Of a stretch of DNA of 64,000 bases, positions 45,731 through 56,648 are shown in pieces. Source of the DNA: Camelimonas lactis. GTDB taxonomy: Bacteria > Pseudomonadota > Alphaproteobacteria > Rhizobiales > Beijerinckiaceae. The stretch is from positions 434,001 through 498,000 of the forward strand of contig NZ_SLWL01000001.1 in assembly GCF_004342915.1 (NCBI RefSeq). The letters run 5' to 3'. The notes below the pieces were generated by a model. It searched no databases and was not told the origin of the DNA. It was given only the letters and a program-made list of their open reading frames with translations. The position numbers and the translations under genes are program-made. Position 1 is the stretch's first letter. Each line of letters begins with the position of its first letter.

Positions 45731-45905
45731 GACGTGATGCTCTGGGCGTTGTCGCGGACAGGGCGAGCCGGCCGCGCGCTACAGTATATATGTATATAGG
45801 CCTGCGACGGCGCGCCGGATAGCGTCGCCGGCGCGATTGGGCCAGACAGGGCGGCGGCGGTCTGGCAAGGCGGTCGCGGCGCCTCCGGTTGGCGCGGACG
45901 GCAAG

Positions 45906-45928
45906 GGGCATCGGAAGAGGGCATCGGA
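45906..45928. repeat. 13-bp-period tandem duplication
   Basis: GGGCATCGGA occurs at 45906-45915 and 45919-45928, in the dciA/mutY divergent spacer. Confidence 0.7.
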
Positions 45929-45952
45929 TATTTTCATGACGGCGGGTTGTCA

Positions 45953-47236
45953 GTGAGGCGTACGCCTGGTTCATCTTTCCCGGGGCGCGGCGCCGCCGGC
46001 GCGCGGGCGTTTGCGGCCCGGCGACGCGGGGGCGCCAGGGCAACGCCAGCAGAAGCGGAGGCGCCACCGGAGCCGCCGGCGGCCCAGCGCAAGGCGCGGG
46101 ACGGCGTGGCCGTGCGGAAATCAGGCGGCCCTGAACTTGCCGCGCTGCGCCCGCAGAGCCGGCCTGAGCCGGCGGCGTTGCTCGGGTGGTACGACGCTCA
46201 CCGGCGCACCCTGCCATGGCGGGCGGCGTCTGGCGCGCAGGCTGATCCGTACCGGGTGTGGCTTTCCGAAATCATGCTGCAGCAGACCACCGTGACGGCG
46301 GTGCAGCCTTATTATGCGCGGTTTCTGGCGCGCTTTCCCGATGTGAACAGCCTGGCGTCGGCCCCGGCGGAGGCGGTGATGCAGGCCTGGGCCGGGCTTG
46401 GCTATTATTCCCGGGCGCGCAATCTGCACGCCTGCGCCCGCACCGTGGTAGCGGAGCACGGCGGCAGGTTTCCCGCCACGCTGGAGGGATTGCTGGCCCT
46501 GCCAGGCGTTGGCCCCTATACGGCGGCGGCGGTCGGGGCCATTGCCTTCGACCTGCCGGCGGCGGCGGTGGATGGCAATGTGGAGCGGGTAATCAGCCGT
46601 ATTTACCGGGTGGAGGAACCGCTGCCGGGCGCCAAGCCGCGCATCCGCGCCCTGACCCAGGCGCTGGTTCCGGCCCGGCGCCCCGGCGACTTCGCCCAGG
46701 CGATGATGGATCTGGGCGCGATGATCTGCACGCCGCGCCGGCCGGCCTGCGGCGTTTGCCCGTGGATGGGGCCGTGCGCGGCGCGGGCGGCGGGCGATGC
46801 GGAGAGCTTTCCGCGCAAGGCGCCGAAAAAGGCGGTTCCGTCCCGCTTTGGGGCGGCGTTTGTCTGCGTGCGCGCAGATGGGGCGGTGCTGTTGCGGACC
46901 CGGCCGCCCGAGGGGCTGCTCGGCGGCATGGACGAACCGCCCGGCGGCGCCTGGCGGGAAAGCGACGCGATGCCGGCAACGGTGGAGTTGCTGCAGGAAG
47001 CGCCGTTTGACGCCCCCTGGCGGCTGGCGCCGGGCGGGGTGCGCCATGTGTTCACGCATTTCCGGCTGGAGCTTGCCGTGTTCGTGGCCATCGTCGCGCC
47101 GGATTTCGCCGCGCCGGCCGGCATACGCTGGGTCCGGCGGGCCGATCTGGCGGGCTCGGCCCTGCCCAATGTCATGCGCAAGGCCGTGGCGCACGGGCTG
47201 GCGTTTGCCGGCGGCGCGGAGCCTGGCGCGGCATGA
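45953..47236 (+). CDS. mutY: A/G-specific adenine glycosylase
   Basis: MutY removes adenine mispaired with 8-oxoguanine. Key residues are visible: the catalytic glutamate E106 in SEIMLQQTTV, D207 in VDGNVERV, helix-hairpin-helix LPGVGPYTAAAVGAIAF, and the [4Fe-4S] cysteines C259, C266, C269 and C275 (C-x6-C-x2-C-x5-C). A C-terminal NUDIX-like 8-oxoG domain includes VCVRADGAVLLRTRPPEGLLGGMDEPPGGAW. GTG 45953 gives 427 residues with about 70 extra low-complexity residues before PAALLGWYDAHRRTLPW; GTG 46109 would nearly remove them. TTG 45947 is a third option. Start is uncertain, function is not. Confidence 0.94.
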   Translation: MRRTPGSSFPGRGAAGARAFAARRRGGARATPAEAEAPPEPPAAQRKARDGVAVRKSGGPELAALRPQSRPEPAALLGWYDAHRRTLPWRAASGAQADPYRVWLSEIMLQQTTVTAVQPYYARFLARFPDVNSLASAPAEAVMQAWAGLGYYSRARNLHACARTVVAEHGGRFPATLEGLLALPGVGPYTAAAVGAIAFDLPAAAVDGNVERVISRIYRVEEPLPGAKPRIRALTQALVPARRPGDFAQAMMDLGAMICTPRRPACGVCPWMGPCAARAAGDAESFPRKAPKKAVPSRFGAAFVCVRADGAVLLRTRPPEGLLGGMDEPPGGAWRESDAMPATVELLQEAPFDAPWRLAPGGVRHVFTHFRLELAVFVAIVAPDFAAPAGIRWVRRADLAGSALPNVMRKAVAHGLAFAGGAEPGAA

Positions 47237-47238
47237 GA

Positions 47239-47267
47239 AAAGCCGGCGCGCGGCCGGCTTTGTTTTT
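47239..47267 (+). terminator. Terminator between mutY and ccrM
   Basis: AAAGCCGGC (47239-47247), loop GCGCG, GCCGGCTTT (47253-47261) then GTTTTTG. The flanking A and T runs could let it work for both convergent genes. Confidence 0.82.
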
Positions 47268-47305
47268 GCGATAATTTTCGGCGGTAAATCGTCCGTCGCC
47301 GCCGT

Positions 47306-48634
<1,329 letters not shown>

Positions 48635-48777
48635 TCAGCGCCGCGCGCTTAACCGTTGGCTAACCACGTGGACCTGCAAGTTATTTTATAGATCTTTTGA
48701 GTTATTTCATTATAATTAAAATAAATGCAGATGTTGTAAAATTTCTGATTATGCAAATTAATCCGCCGGAGATAAAT

Positions 48778-49473
48778 ATGCCGGAGCCAATTATTACTGA
48801 AATAGTACATAGTAGAGATAGTGCTATGTTTGTATGGTCTTATGGTGGTCAGAAAAATTATACGTTGCGCGCCAAAACTAAGCGTAACGGAATTGATAAT
48901 ACCTACAGTGGTGGACGCTGTTTGTTCGAGAAGTGGCCGCTTGAGGGTGGGGTTCCGCGACCTCCTGAATTTTATTCCAGGGATATAAGGGAGGGCGACG
49001 CGGGGCTTAATATGGTTGAGGTTTGTTTTGCGCGGTCGGGGGAGAAGCTGAAGGACGCGCGTTACGAAACTGTACCGTCGTATGTCGAGCGGATGTCATT
49101 GGATTTGCCGAACGTTACTGTCATTGGTTATTCGCGGAGGAGAGTGGACGCTTTTCCAGATGCTTTGGCTCGCGCACTGTACGATGGCGACGTATCTGGC
49201 CTGGGGGAGCTTGAGGCGTCGAACCCCAGCATCATCCGCTACAGAAACGGGGTTCCGCTGAGAGGCGCTTCGTCAGATGCCCGGGAATTCCAGCCGTATC
49301 ACGTGCGGGTTGCGGAGGCGCGGGCCAGAAGCGCGCGGGCGGGGACATTGTCCATGCCCAGCGGCGCGCCCCACGCGTCAGGGGCGCGGGTCGGCGGGTT
49401 GGATGCTGGCGCGGAGCATGTGGGCGAGGAGGCGCTGGACAAGTGGTTGAGGGACCTTGGGATCTTTTCCTGA
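48778..49473 (+). CDS. AT-rich orphan gene of unknown function
   Basis: I do not recognise this 231-residue product. ATG 48778 has GGAG six bases upstream (an ATG at 48751 and one at 48697 are in the same frame). No signal peptide or membrane helix is visible. The first ~150 residues look globular (ITEIVHSRDSAMFVWSYGGQKNY, YSGGRCLFEKWPLEGGVPRPPEFYSRDI, DLPNVTVIGYSRRRVDAF); from about residue 160 it is rich in A, R, S and G and probably disordered, ending DKWLRDLGIFS. Base use is extreme for the window: by hand count 48661-48720 has 16 G/C of 60 and 48781-48840 has 22 of 60, rising to typical GC from about 49180. AGT, ATA, GTA and AGA codons abound at the 5-prime end. Recent transfer is likely. 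Confidence 0.7.
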   Translation: MPEPIITEIVHSRDSAMFVWSYGGQKNYTLRAKTKRNGIDNTYSGGRCLFEKWPLEGGVPRPPEFYSRDIREGDAGLNMVEVCFARSGEKLKDARYETVPSYVERMSLDLPNVTVIGYSRRRVDAFPDALARALYDGDVSGLGELEASNPSIIRYRNGVPLRGASSDAREFQPYHVRVAEARARSARAGTLSMPSGAPHASGARVGGLDAGAEHVGEEALDKWLRDLGIFS

Positions 49474-49930
49474 CTTTGCTTTCCTTTCAGGAACCTGACT
49501 GAAATGTCGGGCGTTTTCCCGTGGGGTTCTCGCGCCCGGCGGCCATTTGCCGGGAACTGGATGTCGTTGGCGAAATACACTTTGCCAAAATAATCTTTGG
49601 TGGAACACCAGCCCTGATGGAGCGCCAGGCCTGGCCGGGCGCGCGAACGCGCCGCCGGGGTATGGTCGCTGGTGTTCCTGGCAGGTTATGAAAACATCAC
49701 TGGTTGTAGAGACGTCACCGGTTGTACAGGCGTCGGAAGTCGCCTCCGCGTCCCCCCGGTTGCTCCTGCAGCGAGGCCCGATGGCGATGGCGTCTGGTCG
49801 CGATGAGGTTGGTCGCCCGGGGCGCGGCCCGGCTCCCAAGTCTTCAACTCCGTCCTGAGCGATGGGCCGTTATGCCCGGATCGCGGCGAACAGGCGGCGG
49901 GCGCCGTTGTGCCGGCGCGCCGGGCCGGAC
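49474..49930. other. Non-coding region downstream of the orphan gene
   Basis: It holds no supported gene. A 103-codon plus-strand frame (49547-49858) lacks a ribosome site and family content. An imperfect 18-bp tandem duplication lies at 49698-49733. Confidence 0.5.
49698..49733. repeat. 18-bp imperfect tandem duplication
   Basis: CACTGGTTGTAGAGACGT (49698-49715) is followed directly by CACCGGTTGTACAGGCGT (49716-49733), with 15 of 18 positions identical. Confidence 0.8.
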
Positions 49931-50638
49931 TTACGGTGACCAGGTCGACTGCCGGCGGCGCGCCAGTTCTCCGGCGTGCTCCGGCATCAGGCGGAAGGGC
50001 GCGAAGCTGAGGCGGTGCCAGGGGGAGGCGCCATGGGTTTCGATGGCGGCGCGGTGGGCGGCGCTGCCGTAGCCCATGTGTTTGCCGAAGCCGTACTGCG
50101 GGCAGATGGCGTCGAGCCGCGCCATCATCCGGTCGCGCGCCACCTTGGCGACGATGGAGGCGGCGGCGATGGAGGCGACCAGCGCGTCGCCGCCAATGAT
50201 GGCGTCGGCGTCGCAGGGCACGGCGGGGCGGTCGCGGCCGTCTACCAGCACATGGGCCGGCGCGGCGGGCAGGGCGGCGACGGCGCGGCTCATGGCGGTG
50301 AGCGACGCCTTGCGGATGTCGGTGGCGTCGATCTCCCACACCGAGGCGCTGGCGACGCTGACATGCAGGGCGCGGGCCATGATTTCATCGTGCAGCCGAT
50401 CGCGCGCCGCCCTGGTCAGCTTTTTGCTGTCGTTCAGACCGTCGGGCACGTCAGCAGGGTCGAGCACCACCGCCGCCGCCACCACCGGGCCGGCGAGGGG
50501 GCCGCGCCCGACCTCATCGATCCCGGCCACCGGCCAGACGCCGCGCGCCCGCAGTCGCTCCTCCCGGTCGAACACCGGGCCTTCCGGGAACAGGATCAGC
50601 GAATCAGTCAGGGCTTCAGCCGTCGGTTTGCGCGCCAT
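49931..50638 (-). CDS. rnhB: Ribonuclease HII
   Basis: It removes ribonucleotides embedded in DNA. The 235-residue protein has the N-terminal [21 protein letters not shown] with the catalytic D-E pair, [14 protein letters not shown], the later aspartates in LVDGRDRP and [10 protein letters not shown], and [24 protein letters not shown] precedes ATG 50638. About 35 residues before GIDEVGRG are extra relative to E. coli RnhB. It follows the radical SAM gene by 65 bp on the same strand and may be cotranscribed. Confidence 0.95.
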   Translation of the reverse strand: MARKPTAEALTDSLILFPEGPVFDREERLRARGVWPVAGIDEVGRGPLAGPVVAAAVVLDPADVPDGLNDSKKLTRAARDRLHDEIMARALHVSVASASVWEIDATDIRKASLTAMSRAVAALPAAPAHVLVDGRDRPAVPCDADAIIGGDALVASIAAASIVAKVARDRMMARLDAICPQYGFGKHMGYGSAAHRAAIETHGASPWHRLSFAPFRLMPEHAGELARRRQSTWSP

Positions 50639-50703
50639 GGCTTCCAGGTGAACCGGACGCGGCCGGGAATCAACCCCCGGGGCCAGGGCGTCGCGCTGGC
50701 GTT

Positions 50704-52008
50704 CTACGCGTGGGCGGCGTTGTCGAGGAAGGCGAGGCCATTGGCGTCCGCCCGCGTGCGGATAGGGCGCACGGGGTCGATGGGGCGCCGGGCCGGCCGG
50801 GCGGCGGGGGCGTCGTCGAGCCCGAACAGGGACAGCTGCCCCGCCGTCACGGCGCTGTTGGGGGCGCGGAACTGGCTGACGTCGAGCCGCCGCCGCTCCT
50901 TGTTGAAGCCGATGCGGGCGCAGGCGAGCTGGAAGCGGCGCCCGGTCATCCAGGCATAGGGGCCGGAGCCGACCATGCGGTCGCCCCAGGTCGCGTCGTA
51001 ATCCTTGCCGCCACGCGACTGGCGCATCAGGGCGCGGGCGCGACGGGCCTTGTCCGGCCATTCATTCTCCAGCCAGGTCCACATGGCGTCGCGCACCTCA
51101 TGGGGCAGGCGCAGCATCACATAGCCGGCCTCGCGGGCGCCGTGGGCGTGCGCCGCCTCAAGAATGCGTTCGATCTCGTCGTCGTTCACGGCGGGGATCA
51201 CCGGCGCGACCATCACCGAGGCCGGCACGCCCGCGTCAGCCAGCTTGCGGATGGCGTCGAGGCGGCGCGAGGGGGTGGCGGCGCGCGGCTCCATGGAGCG
51301 CGCCAGCTTTGGATCAAGGGTGGTGATCGAAAGGGCGACCTTGGCGAGGTTCTTCGCCGCCATGCGCGACAGGATGTCGATGTCGCGGGTGATCAGCGCC
51401 GATTTGGTGACGATGCCGACGGGATGATTGAAGCGCTCCAGAACCTCAAGAATCTCACGGGTGATGCGGTAGCGCTGCTCGATGGGTTGATACGGGTCGG
51501 TGTTGGTTCCCATGGCGATGACGCGCGGCTCATAGCCCCGGGCTGACAGTTCCTTCTCCAGCAGCCGCGCCGCGTCCGGCTTGGCGAACAGCTTCGTTTC
51601 GAAGTCGAGCCCCGGCGACAGGCCCATATAGGCGTGGCTGGGGCGGGCGAAGCAGTAGACGCAGCCGTGCTCGCAGCCCCGGTAGGGATTGATGGAGCGA
51701 TCGAACGAGATGTCGGGCGAGGCGTTGCGGGTGATGATGGTTTTCGGCTTCTCGACAGTCACTTCCGTGCGGAACGGCGGCAGGTCGTCCAGCGAGTTCC
51801 AGCCGTCGTCGATATCCTCGCGCGCATGCTTCTCGAAGCGGCCGGCGGGATTGATGAGCACGCCGCGGCCGCGCCGCCGCTCCGGCGCGATGAGCTGGCG
51901 CGCGCGCCAGGGCTCGCCGCCGCCGTGGGCCATGGCGGGCCGCGTGTCCGCGTCATCCCGGGCGACGGGGGATTGATTCTCCAGGGGATTGCGGGATGCT
52001 TCCCTCAT
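50704..52008 (-). CDS. PA0069-family radical SAM protein
   Basis: The 434-residue protein has the radical SAM cluster motif C112-x3-C116-x2-C119 in [21 protein letters not shown], preceded by [10 protein letters not shown], the pattern of the spore photoproduct lyase-like PA0069 family. [26 protein letters not shown] and LSITTLD are further family blocks. Function is unknown. AAGGAGG precedes ATG 52008. It diverges from the zinc peptidase gene; the spacer has a 12-bp duplication (about 52038-52059). Confidence 0.92.
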   Translation of the reverse strand: MREASRNPLENQSPVARDDADTRPAMAHGGGEPWRARQLIAPERRRGRGVLINPAGRFEKHAREDIDDGWNSLDDLPPFRTEVTVEKPKTIITRNASPDISFDRSINPYRGCEHGCVYCFARPSHAYMGLSPGLDFETKLFAKPDAARLLEKELSARGYEPRVIAMGTNTDPYQPIEQRYRITREILEVLERFNHPVGIVTKSALITRDIDILSRMAAKNLAKVALSITTLDPKLARSMEPRAATPSRRLDAIRKLADAGVPASVMVAPVIPAVNDDEIERILEAAHAHGAREAGYVMLRLPHEVRDAMWTWLENEWPDKARRARALMRQSRGGKDYDATWGDRMVGSGPYAWMTGRRFQLACARIGFNKERRRLDVSQFRAPNSAVTAGQLSLFGLDDAPAARPARRPIDPVRPIRTRADANGLAFLDNAAHA

Positions 52009-52223
52009 GTCCGCGCCTCCTTGTGCGAGCCACTGGCCCGACTCGCCCCCCGACTCGCCGGACCTGTGGATATCATAAGAACAAATGCAGAACATTGGCA
52101 AGGGCGCGGGCGGGCGGCATCCGGTCAGTCGCGAGGACGGCAATTCACATTCCCGGCGTTTTGCATAAACAATGTGGCTCCAGCTGCGTTGTATGCAGGG
52201 GCTTGTTGAGCAGGGGACACGGC

Positions 52224-53132
52224 ATGCGGTGGGAAGATTTCCGGACCTCGGAGAATGTCGACGACCGGCGCGGCGACGGCCCCTCGGGCGGCGGCATGCT
52301 GCCGGGAGGTCGCGGCGGCCTCGGGCTCGGCACGATCGTGGTGCTCGGGCTGGTCGGCTGGGCGCTGGGCATTGATCCGCGCCTGCTGATTTCTGGCGCC
52401 GAAATCCTGTCTGGCGGCGGTGGTCCCGCCTACGAACAGCAGGCGCCGCGTCCGCAACAGGGCAAGCCGTCGGCGCCGCCGCAGGACCAGACAGGGCGCT
52501 TCGCGGCGGCCGTGCTGGGCAATACGGAGGACGTCTGGAAGGTGGTGCTGCCGCAACAGCTCAATGTGCGTTACCAGGAGCCGCGCATGGTGCTGTTCTC
52601 CGGCGCCACCCGCTCCGCCTGCGGCGCCGCGCAGGCGGCCATGGGGCCGTTCTATTGTCCGCTGGACCGCACGGTGTACATCGACCTGGCGTTCTTCCAG
52701 GAGATGAAGCAGCGGTTCCGGGCTGGCGGTGATTTTGCTTACGCCTATGTGCTGGCCCACGAGGTGGGGCACCACGTGCAGAACCTGCTCGGCGTCCTGG
52801 ACAAGGTGGAGGGGGCCAAACGCTCCATGTCGACCGCCGGGCGCAACGCCCTGTCCGTCAGGGTGGAGCTGATGGCCGATTGCCTGGCCGGCGTCTGGGC
52901 CAACAACAGCAACCAGAAATACAACTCGCTGGAGGAGGGCGACGTGGAGCAGGCGATGAACGCCGCCGCCGCCATCGGCGACGACCGGCTGCAGAAGCAG
53001 TCCCAGGGCTTCGCCGTCCCGGACAGCTTCACCCATGGCACGTCGGCCCAGCGCACCCGCTGGTTCATGACAGGGCTGAAATCGGGCAAGGTCCAGTCAT
53101 GCAACACGCTTAGCCAGGACGCGCAGCTTTAA
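52224..53132 (+). CDS. Neutral zinc metallopeptidase (YpfJ family)
   Basis: The 302-residue protein has one N-terminal helix (GLGLGTIVVLGLVGWALGI), a proline/glutamine-rich linker, and a metallopeptidase domain with H179-E180-V-G-H183-H in AYVLAHEVGHHVQNLLG. The third ligand is probably in VRVELMADCLAGVWANN. YCPLDRTVYIDLAFFQEM is also characteristic. It is likely membrane-anchored with the peptidase domain in the periplasm. Substrate and role are unknown. AGGGGA precedes ATG 52224. Confidence 0.93.
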   Translation: MRWEDFRTSENVDDRRGDGPSGGGMLPGGRGGLGLGTIVVLGLVGWALGIDPRLLISGAEILSGGGGPAYEQQAPRPQQGKPSAPPQDQTGRFAAAVLGNTEDVWKVVLPQQLNVRYQEPRMVLFSGATRSACGAAQAAMGPFYCPLDRTVYIDLAFFQEMKQRFRAGGDFAYAYVLAHEVGHHVQNLLGVLDKVEGAKRSMSTAGRNALSVRVELMADCLAGVWANNSNQKYNSLEEGDVEQAMNAAAAIGDDRLQKQSQGFAVPDSFTHGTSAQRTRWFMTGLKSGKVQSCNTLSQDAQL

Positions 53133-53186
53133 CGGGTGCGCAGCCGTGATGATGGACGCGCAGGCGGGGGAGCCGCCAGGTTAGCC

Positions 53187-53210
53187 GTCCCGGTCAGTTG
53201 TCCCGGTCAG
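53187..53210. repeat. 13-bp-period tandem duplication
   Basis: GTCCCGGTCAG occurs at 53187-53197 and 53200-53210, in the convergent spacer, with the second copy touching the stop of the uracil-DNA glycosylase gene (53207). Confidence 0.8.
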
Positions 53211-54172
53211 GCGTTGCCGCCGGTTGTCGCCGTGGTTCCCGCGCCTTCATCCAGCGCTGCGCGAATGGCGCGAAAATCGCGCCAGGCAAGGCGTTTCTGG
53301 AGCGGTGAGCGGAGCAGATAGGCCGGATGCAGGGTCGGCAGCGCCCGGATGCGGATGTCGCCCGCCTCGTAAGCGGACCAGCGGCCGCGCAGGCGCAGGA
53401 TGCCTTCGCGGACGCCAAGCAGGGCCTGGGCCGAGGGGCCGCCCAGGCAAACCAGCACATCGGGCCCCACGAGGGCGATCTGCCGTTCGATGAACGGACG
53501 GCAGATGGCTGATTCCTGCGGCGTCGGCGTGCGGTTGCCCGGCGGCCGCCATGGCACCGTGTTGGCGATGTAGACCTTGCTGCGGTCAAGGCCGATGGCC
53601 GCCAGCATGCGGTCCAGCAACTGGCCGGAGCGACCCACGAACGGCCTGCCGATACGGTCCTCTTCCGCTCCAGGCGCCTCGCCAACGAACATGACCCGGG
53701 CGTCGGGGGCCCCGTCGCCGAACACCAGCTGGCGCGCCGTGCGTTTCAGCGAACAGCCGTCGAAGGCGGCCATGGCCTGCTGCAGGGCCTCAAGGCTCGT
53801 GGCGGCGCGGGCGATCTCGCCGGCCTGGAGCGCCACCTCATCCGCCGCGCTGGCGAAATTTGCCGGCGGCGTCGCGGCCGGCGTTGAAGGAGCGCGGGAT
53901 GGGGCAGGCGGCGTGACGGGGGCCGGGGCCGAAGTCCGCCGACGCTCCGCCGGCGCGGCGCCAGAGGCGGCGCTCACCTGGGCGGTGTTCTGCGCCCAGG
54001 CGGGAGCAAAACGGGGGGGCGGCGCGTTGACTTCAGCGAACCGGTCATGCGGCGTCTCGTCCAGCACCCAGTCGGCCCCGGCCTCCATGTGAAACGCCAG
54101 CAGCGTTTCGAGGTCAGCAAGGCTGTAATCCGCAGGATCAGGAGGCGGCCCGTTCGCCGTATCGCCGTTCAT
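53207..54172 (-). CDS. Uracil-DNA glycosylase, family-4-like, with incomplete cluster ligands
   Basis: It is predicted to remove uracil from DNA. The 321-residue protein has the family-4/5 motif [24 protein letters not shown] and the later catalytic-side motif [13 protein letters not shown]. Canonical family 4 enzymes hold a [4Fe-4S] cluster with four cysteines; here FDGCSL keeps only the second of the first pair, and the third ligand position before RPPGNR is tryptophan (VPWRPPGNR), leaving two. A ~110-residue N-terminal region rich in A, P and T precedes the domain. ATG 54172. It diverges from the ETF-QO gene, an arrangement common in Rhizobiales. Confidence 0.9.
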   Translation of the reverse strand: MNGDTANGPPPDPADYSLADLETLLAFHMEAGADWVLDETPHDRFAEVNAPPPRFAPAWAQNTAQVSAASGAAPAERRRTSAPAPVTPPAPSRAPSTPAATPPANFASAADEVALQAGEIARAATSLEALQQAMAAFDGCSLKRTARQLVFGDGAPDARVMFVGEAPGAEEDRIGRPFVGRSGQLLDRMLAAIGLDRSKVYIANTVPWRPPGNRTPTPQESAICRPFIERQIALVGPDVLVCLGGPSAQALLGVREGILRLRGRWSAYEAGDIRIRALPTLHPAYLLRSPLQKRLAWRDFRAIRAALDEGAGTTATTGGNA

Positions 54173-54646
54173 GCCGCGACCTTACGACAGCGCGCGGCGC
54201 GGCGCGACAGGCGCGACGGCGGGGGCATGAGAAAGGTGGAGGTCCCCGGAATGGCGGTCGCGACGGGTCGCGCCACGGGACACGGCGTTGTCTCCAGGAC
54301 GGGGCGCATGCGGCAGGTCGGCGGAATTGACGCAGGCAGGCGTGGAAAGGGGACGTTGATCCATATCAGTTCTTGTGAGACTGCCTCGAATGGTTCAAAA
54401 GTGAACGGTTTCTGGCCGCTCGCCCCATGGTCGCCGCCCATCCGGCTCGTGGCCGTGGCGAAACGCCGTTTACGTCATTTGCCCGGCTCCGCCCCAGCGG
54501 CGGCCGGAGCGCGCGTCGCCAGGCCGGCAAAGGCTGGCCGGGCGCGGCATATGTAGCAGGCTTTTTGGGTTTCGCCACGCGGACGCGCCCCCCGGCCCCG
54601 CACCGTGGTGAAACGCAACAGGGACGATGTCTGGAGGAGCAAGGGG
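54173..54646. other. Divergent spacer, glycosylase / ETF-QO
   Basis: No gene is supported. The in-frame GTG at 54605 extends the ETF-QO reading frame by 14 codons but lacks a ribosome site. No clear promoter could be picked out. Confidence 0.4.
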
Positions 54647-56323
54647 ATGGAACTGCCTGAACGCGAGGGTATGGACTACGATGTCGTGATCGTCGGCGGC
54701 GGACCCGCCGGCCTGTCGGCAGCGATCCGCCTGAAACAGCTCGCGAACGAGGCCGGAACGGACATCTCCGTCGTGCTGGTGGAGAAGGGCTCCGAGGTCG
54801 GCGCCCACATCCTCTCCGGCGCCGTGATCGACCCGATTGGCCTTGACCGCCTGCTGCCCGAATGGCGCGATGATCCGGAGCGCCCGCTGAAGACGCAGGT
54901 GACGGACGACCGCTTCTACTACCTTGGTCCGGCGGGCGGCATTCGCCTTCCCAACTTCGGCATGCCGAAGCTGATGAACAACCACGGTAATTTCATCGGC
55001 TCCCTTGGCAATGTGACGCGCTATCTGGCCGCTCAGGCCGAGGCGCTCGGGGTGGAGATCTATCCGGGCTTCCCGGCCGCCGAGGTGCTCTACAACGACG
55101 CTGGCGCCGTGATCGGCATCGCCACGGGCGACATGGGCGTCGGCCGTGACGGCGAGCCCAAGGGCGACTACACCCGCGGCATGGAGTTGCGCGGCAAGTA
55201 CACCCTGTTCGCCGAGGGCGCGCGCGGCAGCCTGACCAAGGAAATCGCGAAGAAATTCAACCTGCGCGACAAGTCCGACTTCGACAAGTACGGTATTGGC
55301 CTGAAGGAGCTGTGGCAGATCGATCCGGCCAAGCACAAGCCGGGCCTGGTGCAGCACTCGTTTGGCTGGCCGCTGGACAACACCACGGGCGGCGGCTCGT
55401 TCCTCTACCACTTCGAGGACAATCTGGTCGCCGTCGGCTTCGTGGTGCACCTGAACTACCAGAACCCGACCCTGTCGCCGTTCGACGAGTTCCAGCGGAT
55501 GAAGCAGCATCCGTTCATCCGTGAGACGCTGGAAGGCGGCAAGCGTCTGAGCTATGGCGCCCGCGCCATCACCGAGGGCGGCTGGCAGTCGGTGCCGAAG
55601 CTTTGCTTCCCCGGCGGCGCGCTGATCGGCTGCGCGGCCGGCTTCGTCAACGTGCCGCGCATCAAGGGCTCGCACAACGCCATGCTGTCCGGCATGCTGG
55701 CGGCTGAAAAGCTCGCCAGGGCGCTGGCCGCTGGCCGCGAACACGACGAACTGATCGAGTACGAGCAGGCGTGGCGTTCGTCCGACGTTGGTCAGGACCT
55801 GAAAAAGGTGCGCAACGTCAAGCCGCTGTGGTCGCGCTTCGGCACGCGCATCGGCGTGGTGCTCGGCGGTCTCGACATGTGGACCAACGAACTGTTCGGC
55901 TTCTCGTTCTTCGGCACGCTGAAGCATGGCAAGCCTGATTACGCCACGCTGAAGCCGATCGACCAGGTGAAGCAGCTGACCTATCCGAAGCCGGATGGCG
56001 TCATCTCCTTCGACAAGCTGTCGTCGGTGTTCCTCTCCAACACCAATCACGAGGAGGACCAGCCGGTCCACCTGAAGCTGAAGGATCCGTCGATCCCTGT
56101 GAAGGAGAACCTGCCGAAGTACGGCGAGCCGGCGCGGCTGTACTGCCCGGCGGGCGTGTACGAGGTGATGTATGACGACGAGGCGGCGAAAACCAATCCG
56201 CGCTTCGTGATCAACGCGCAGAACTGCGTGCACTGCAAGACTTGCGACATCAAGGACCCGGCCCAGAACATCAACTGGACCACGCCGGAAGGCGGCGGCG
56301 GCCCGAATTATCCCAACATGTAA
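54647..56323 (+). CDS. Electron transfer flavoprotein-ubiquinone oxidoreductase
   Basis: It passes electrons from ETF (acyl-CoA and related dehydrogenases) to ubiquinone. The 558-residue protein begins MELPEREGMDYDVVIVGGGPAGLSAA with the FAD Rossmann loop, has AEGARGSLTKEIAKKF, the membrane-contacting YGIGLKELW, and the [4Fe-4S] cysteines C500 (LYCPAGVYE), C527, C530 and C533 (NCVHCKTCDIKDP), ending IVWTTPEGGGGPNY-like (here NWTTPEGGGGPNYPNM). ATG 54647 is chosen by family alignment, with GGAGG about 10 bases upstream. A GC-rich hairpin with short T-run follows at about 56332-56360. Confidence 0.97.
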   Translation: MELPEREGMDYDVVIVGGGPAGLSAAIRLKQLANEAGTDISVVLVEKGSEVGAHILSGAVIDPIGLDRLLPEWRDDPERPLKTQVTDDRFYYLGPAGGIRLPNFGMPKLMNNHGNFIGSLGNVTRYLAAQAEALGVEIYPGFPAAEVLYNDAGAVIGIATGDMGVGRDGEPKGDYTRGMELRGKYTLFAEGARGSLTKEIAKKFNLRDKSDFDKYGIGLKELWQIDPAKHKPGLVQHSFGWPLDNTTGGGSFLYHFEDNLVAVGFVVHLNYQNPTLSPFDEFQRMKQHPFIRETLEGGKRLSYGARAITEGGWQSVPKLCFPGGALIGCAAGFVNVPRIKGSHNAMLSGMLAAEKLARALAAGREHDELIEYEQAWRSSDVGQDLKKVRNVKPLWSRFGTRIGVVLGGLDMWTNELFGFSFFGTLKHGKPDYATLKPIDQVKQLTYPKPDGVISFDKLSSVFLSNTNHEEDQPVHLKLKDPSIPVKENLPKYGEPARLYCPAGVYEVMYDDEAAKTNPRFVINAQNCVHCKTCDIKDPAQNINWTTPEGGGGPNYPNM

Positions 56324-56648
56324 GACAGCGCGGCGGCCCCTGGGCCGCCGTCCTGCTTTTGGGGGGTGCGTCGCGGCGGTTGGCGGCGCGGCGCAAGCTG
56401 GCGCGGATGCGGCCGGGCGGGCCAAGGGCGTCCCCTTCCGTAACGGACTGACCGGCGGCCGCTTGCCGCGATGGCCCAAAACGGCCATTGTCTGGAGCCA
56501 TAACCTGCCTCCCGCCAGAGTCGGTTGCGACGTGGTGAATCGCGCCAGCGGTTTTCCGCGATCGTGAATGCCGGCTCCGGCGCCGGATGCGCCCGGTGGT
56601 TCAGTGTGACCGGGCGCCCTTCCATGGCCAGATATCAGCGAGAAGCCA
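56324..56648. other. Spacer between ETF-QO and TPR genes
   Basis: The only visible element is the stem GGCGGCCC-CT-GGGCCGCC (56332-56349) followed by GTCCTGCTTTT, a weak terminator candidate on the plus strand. Nothing else is evident. Confidence 0.5.

Noticed and set aside
49547-49858. 103-codon plus-strand frame downstream of the orphan gene
   Set aside because: No ribosome site, repetitive composition, overlaps the tandem duplication at 49698-49733 and has no family features.
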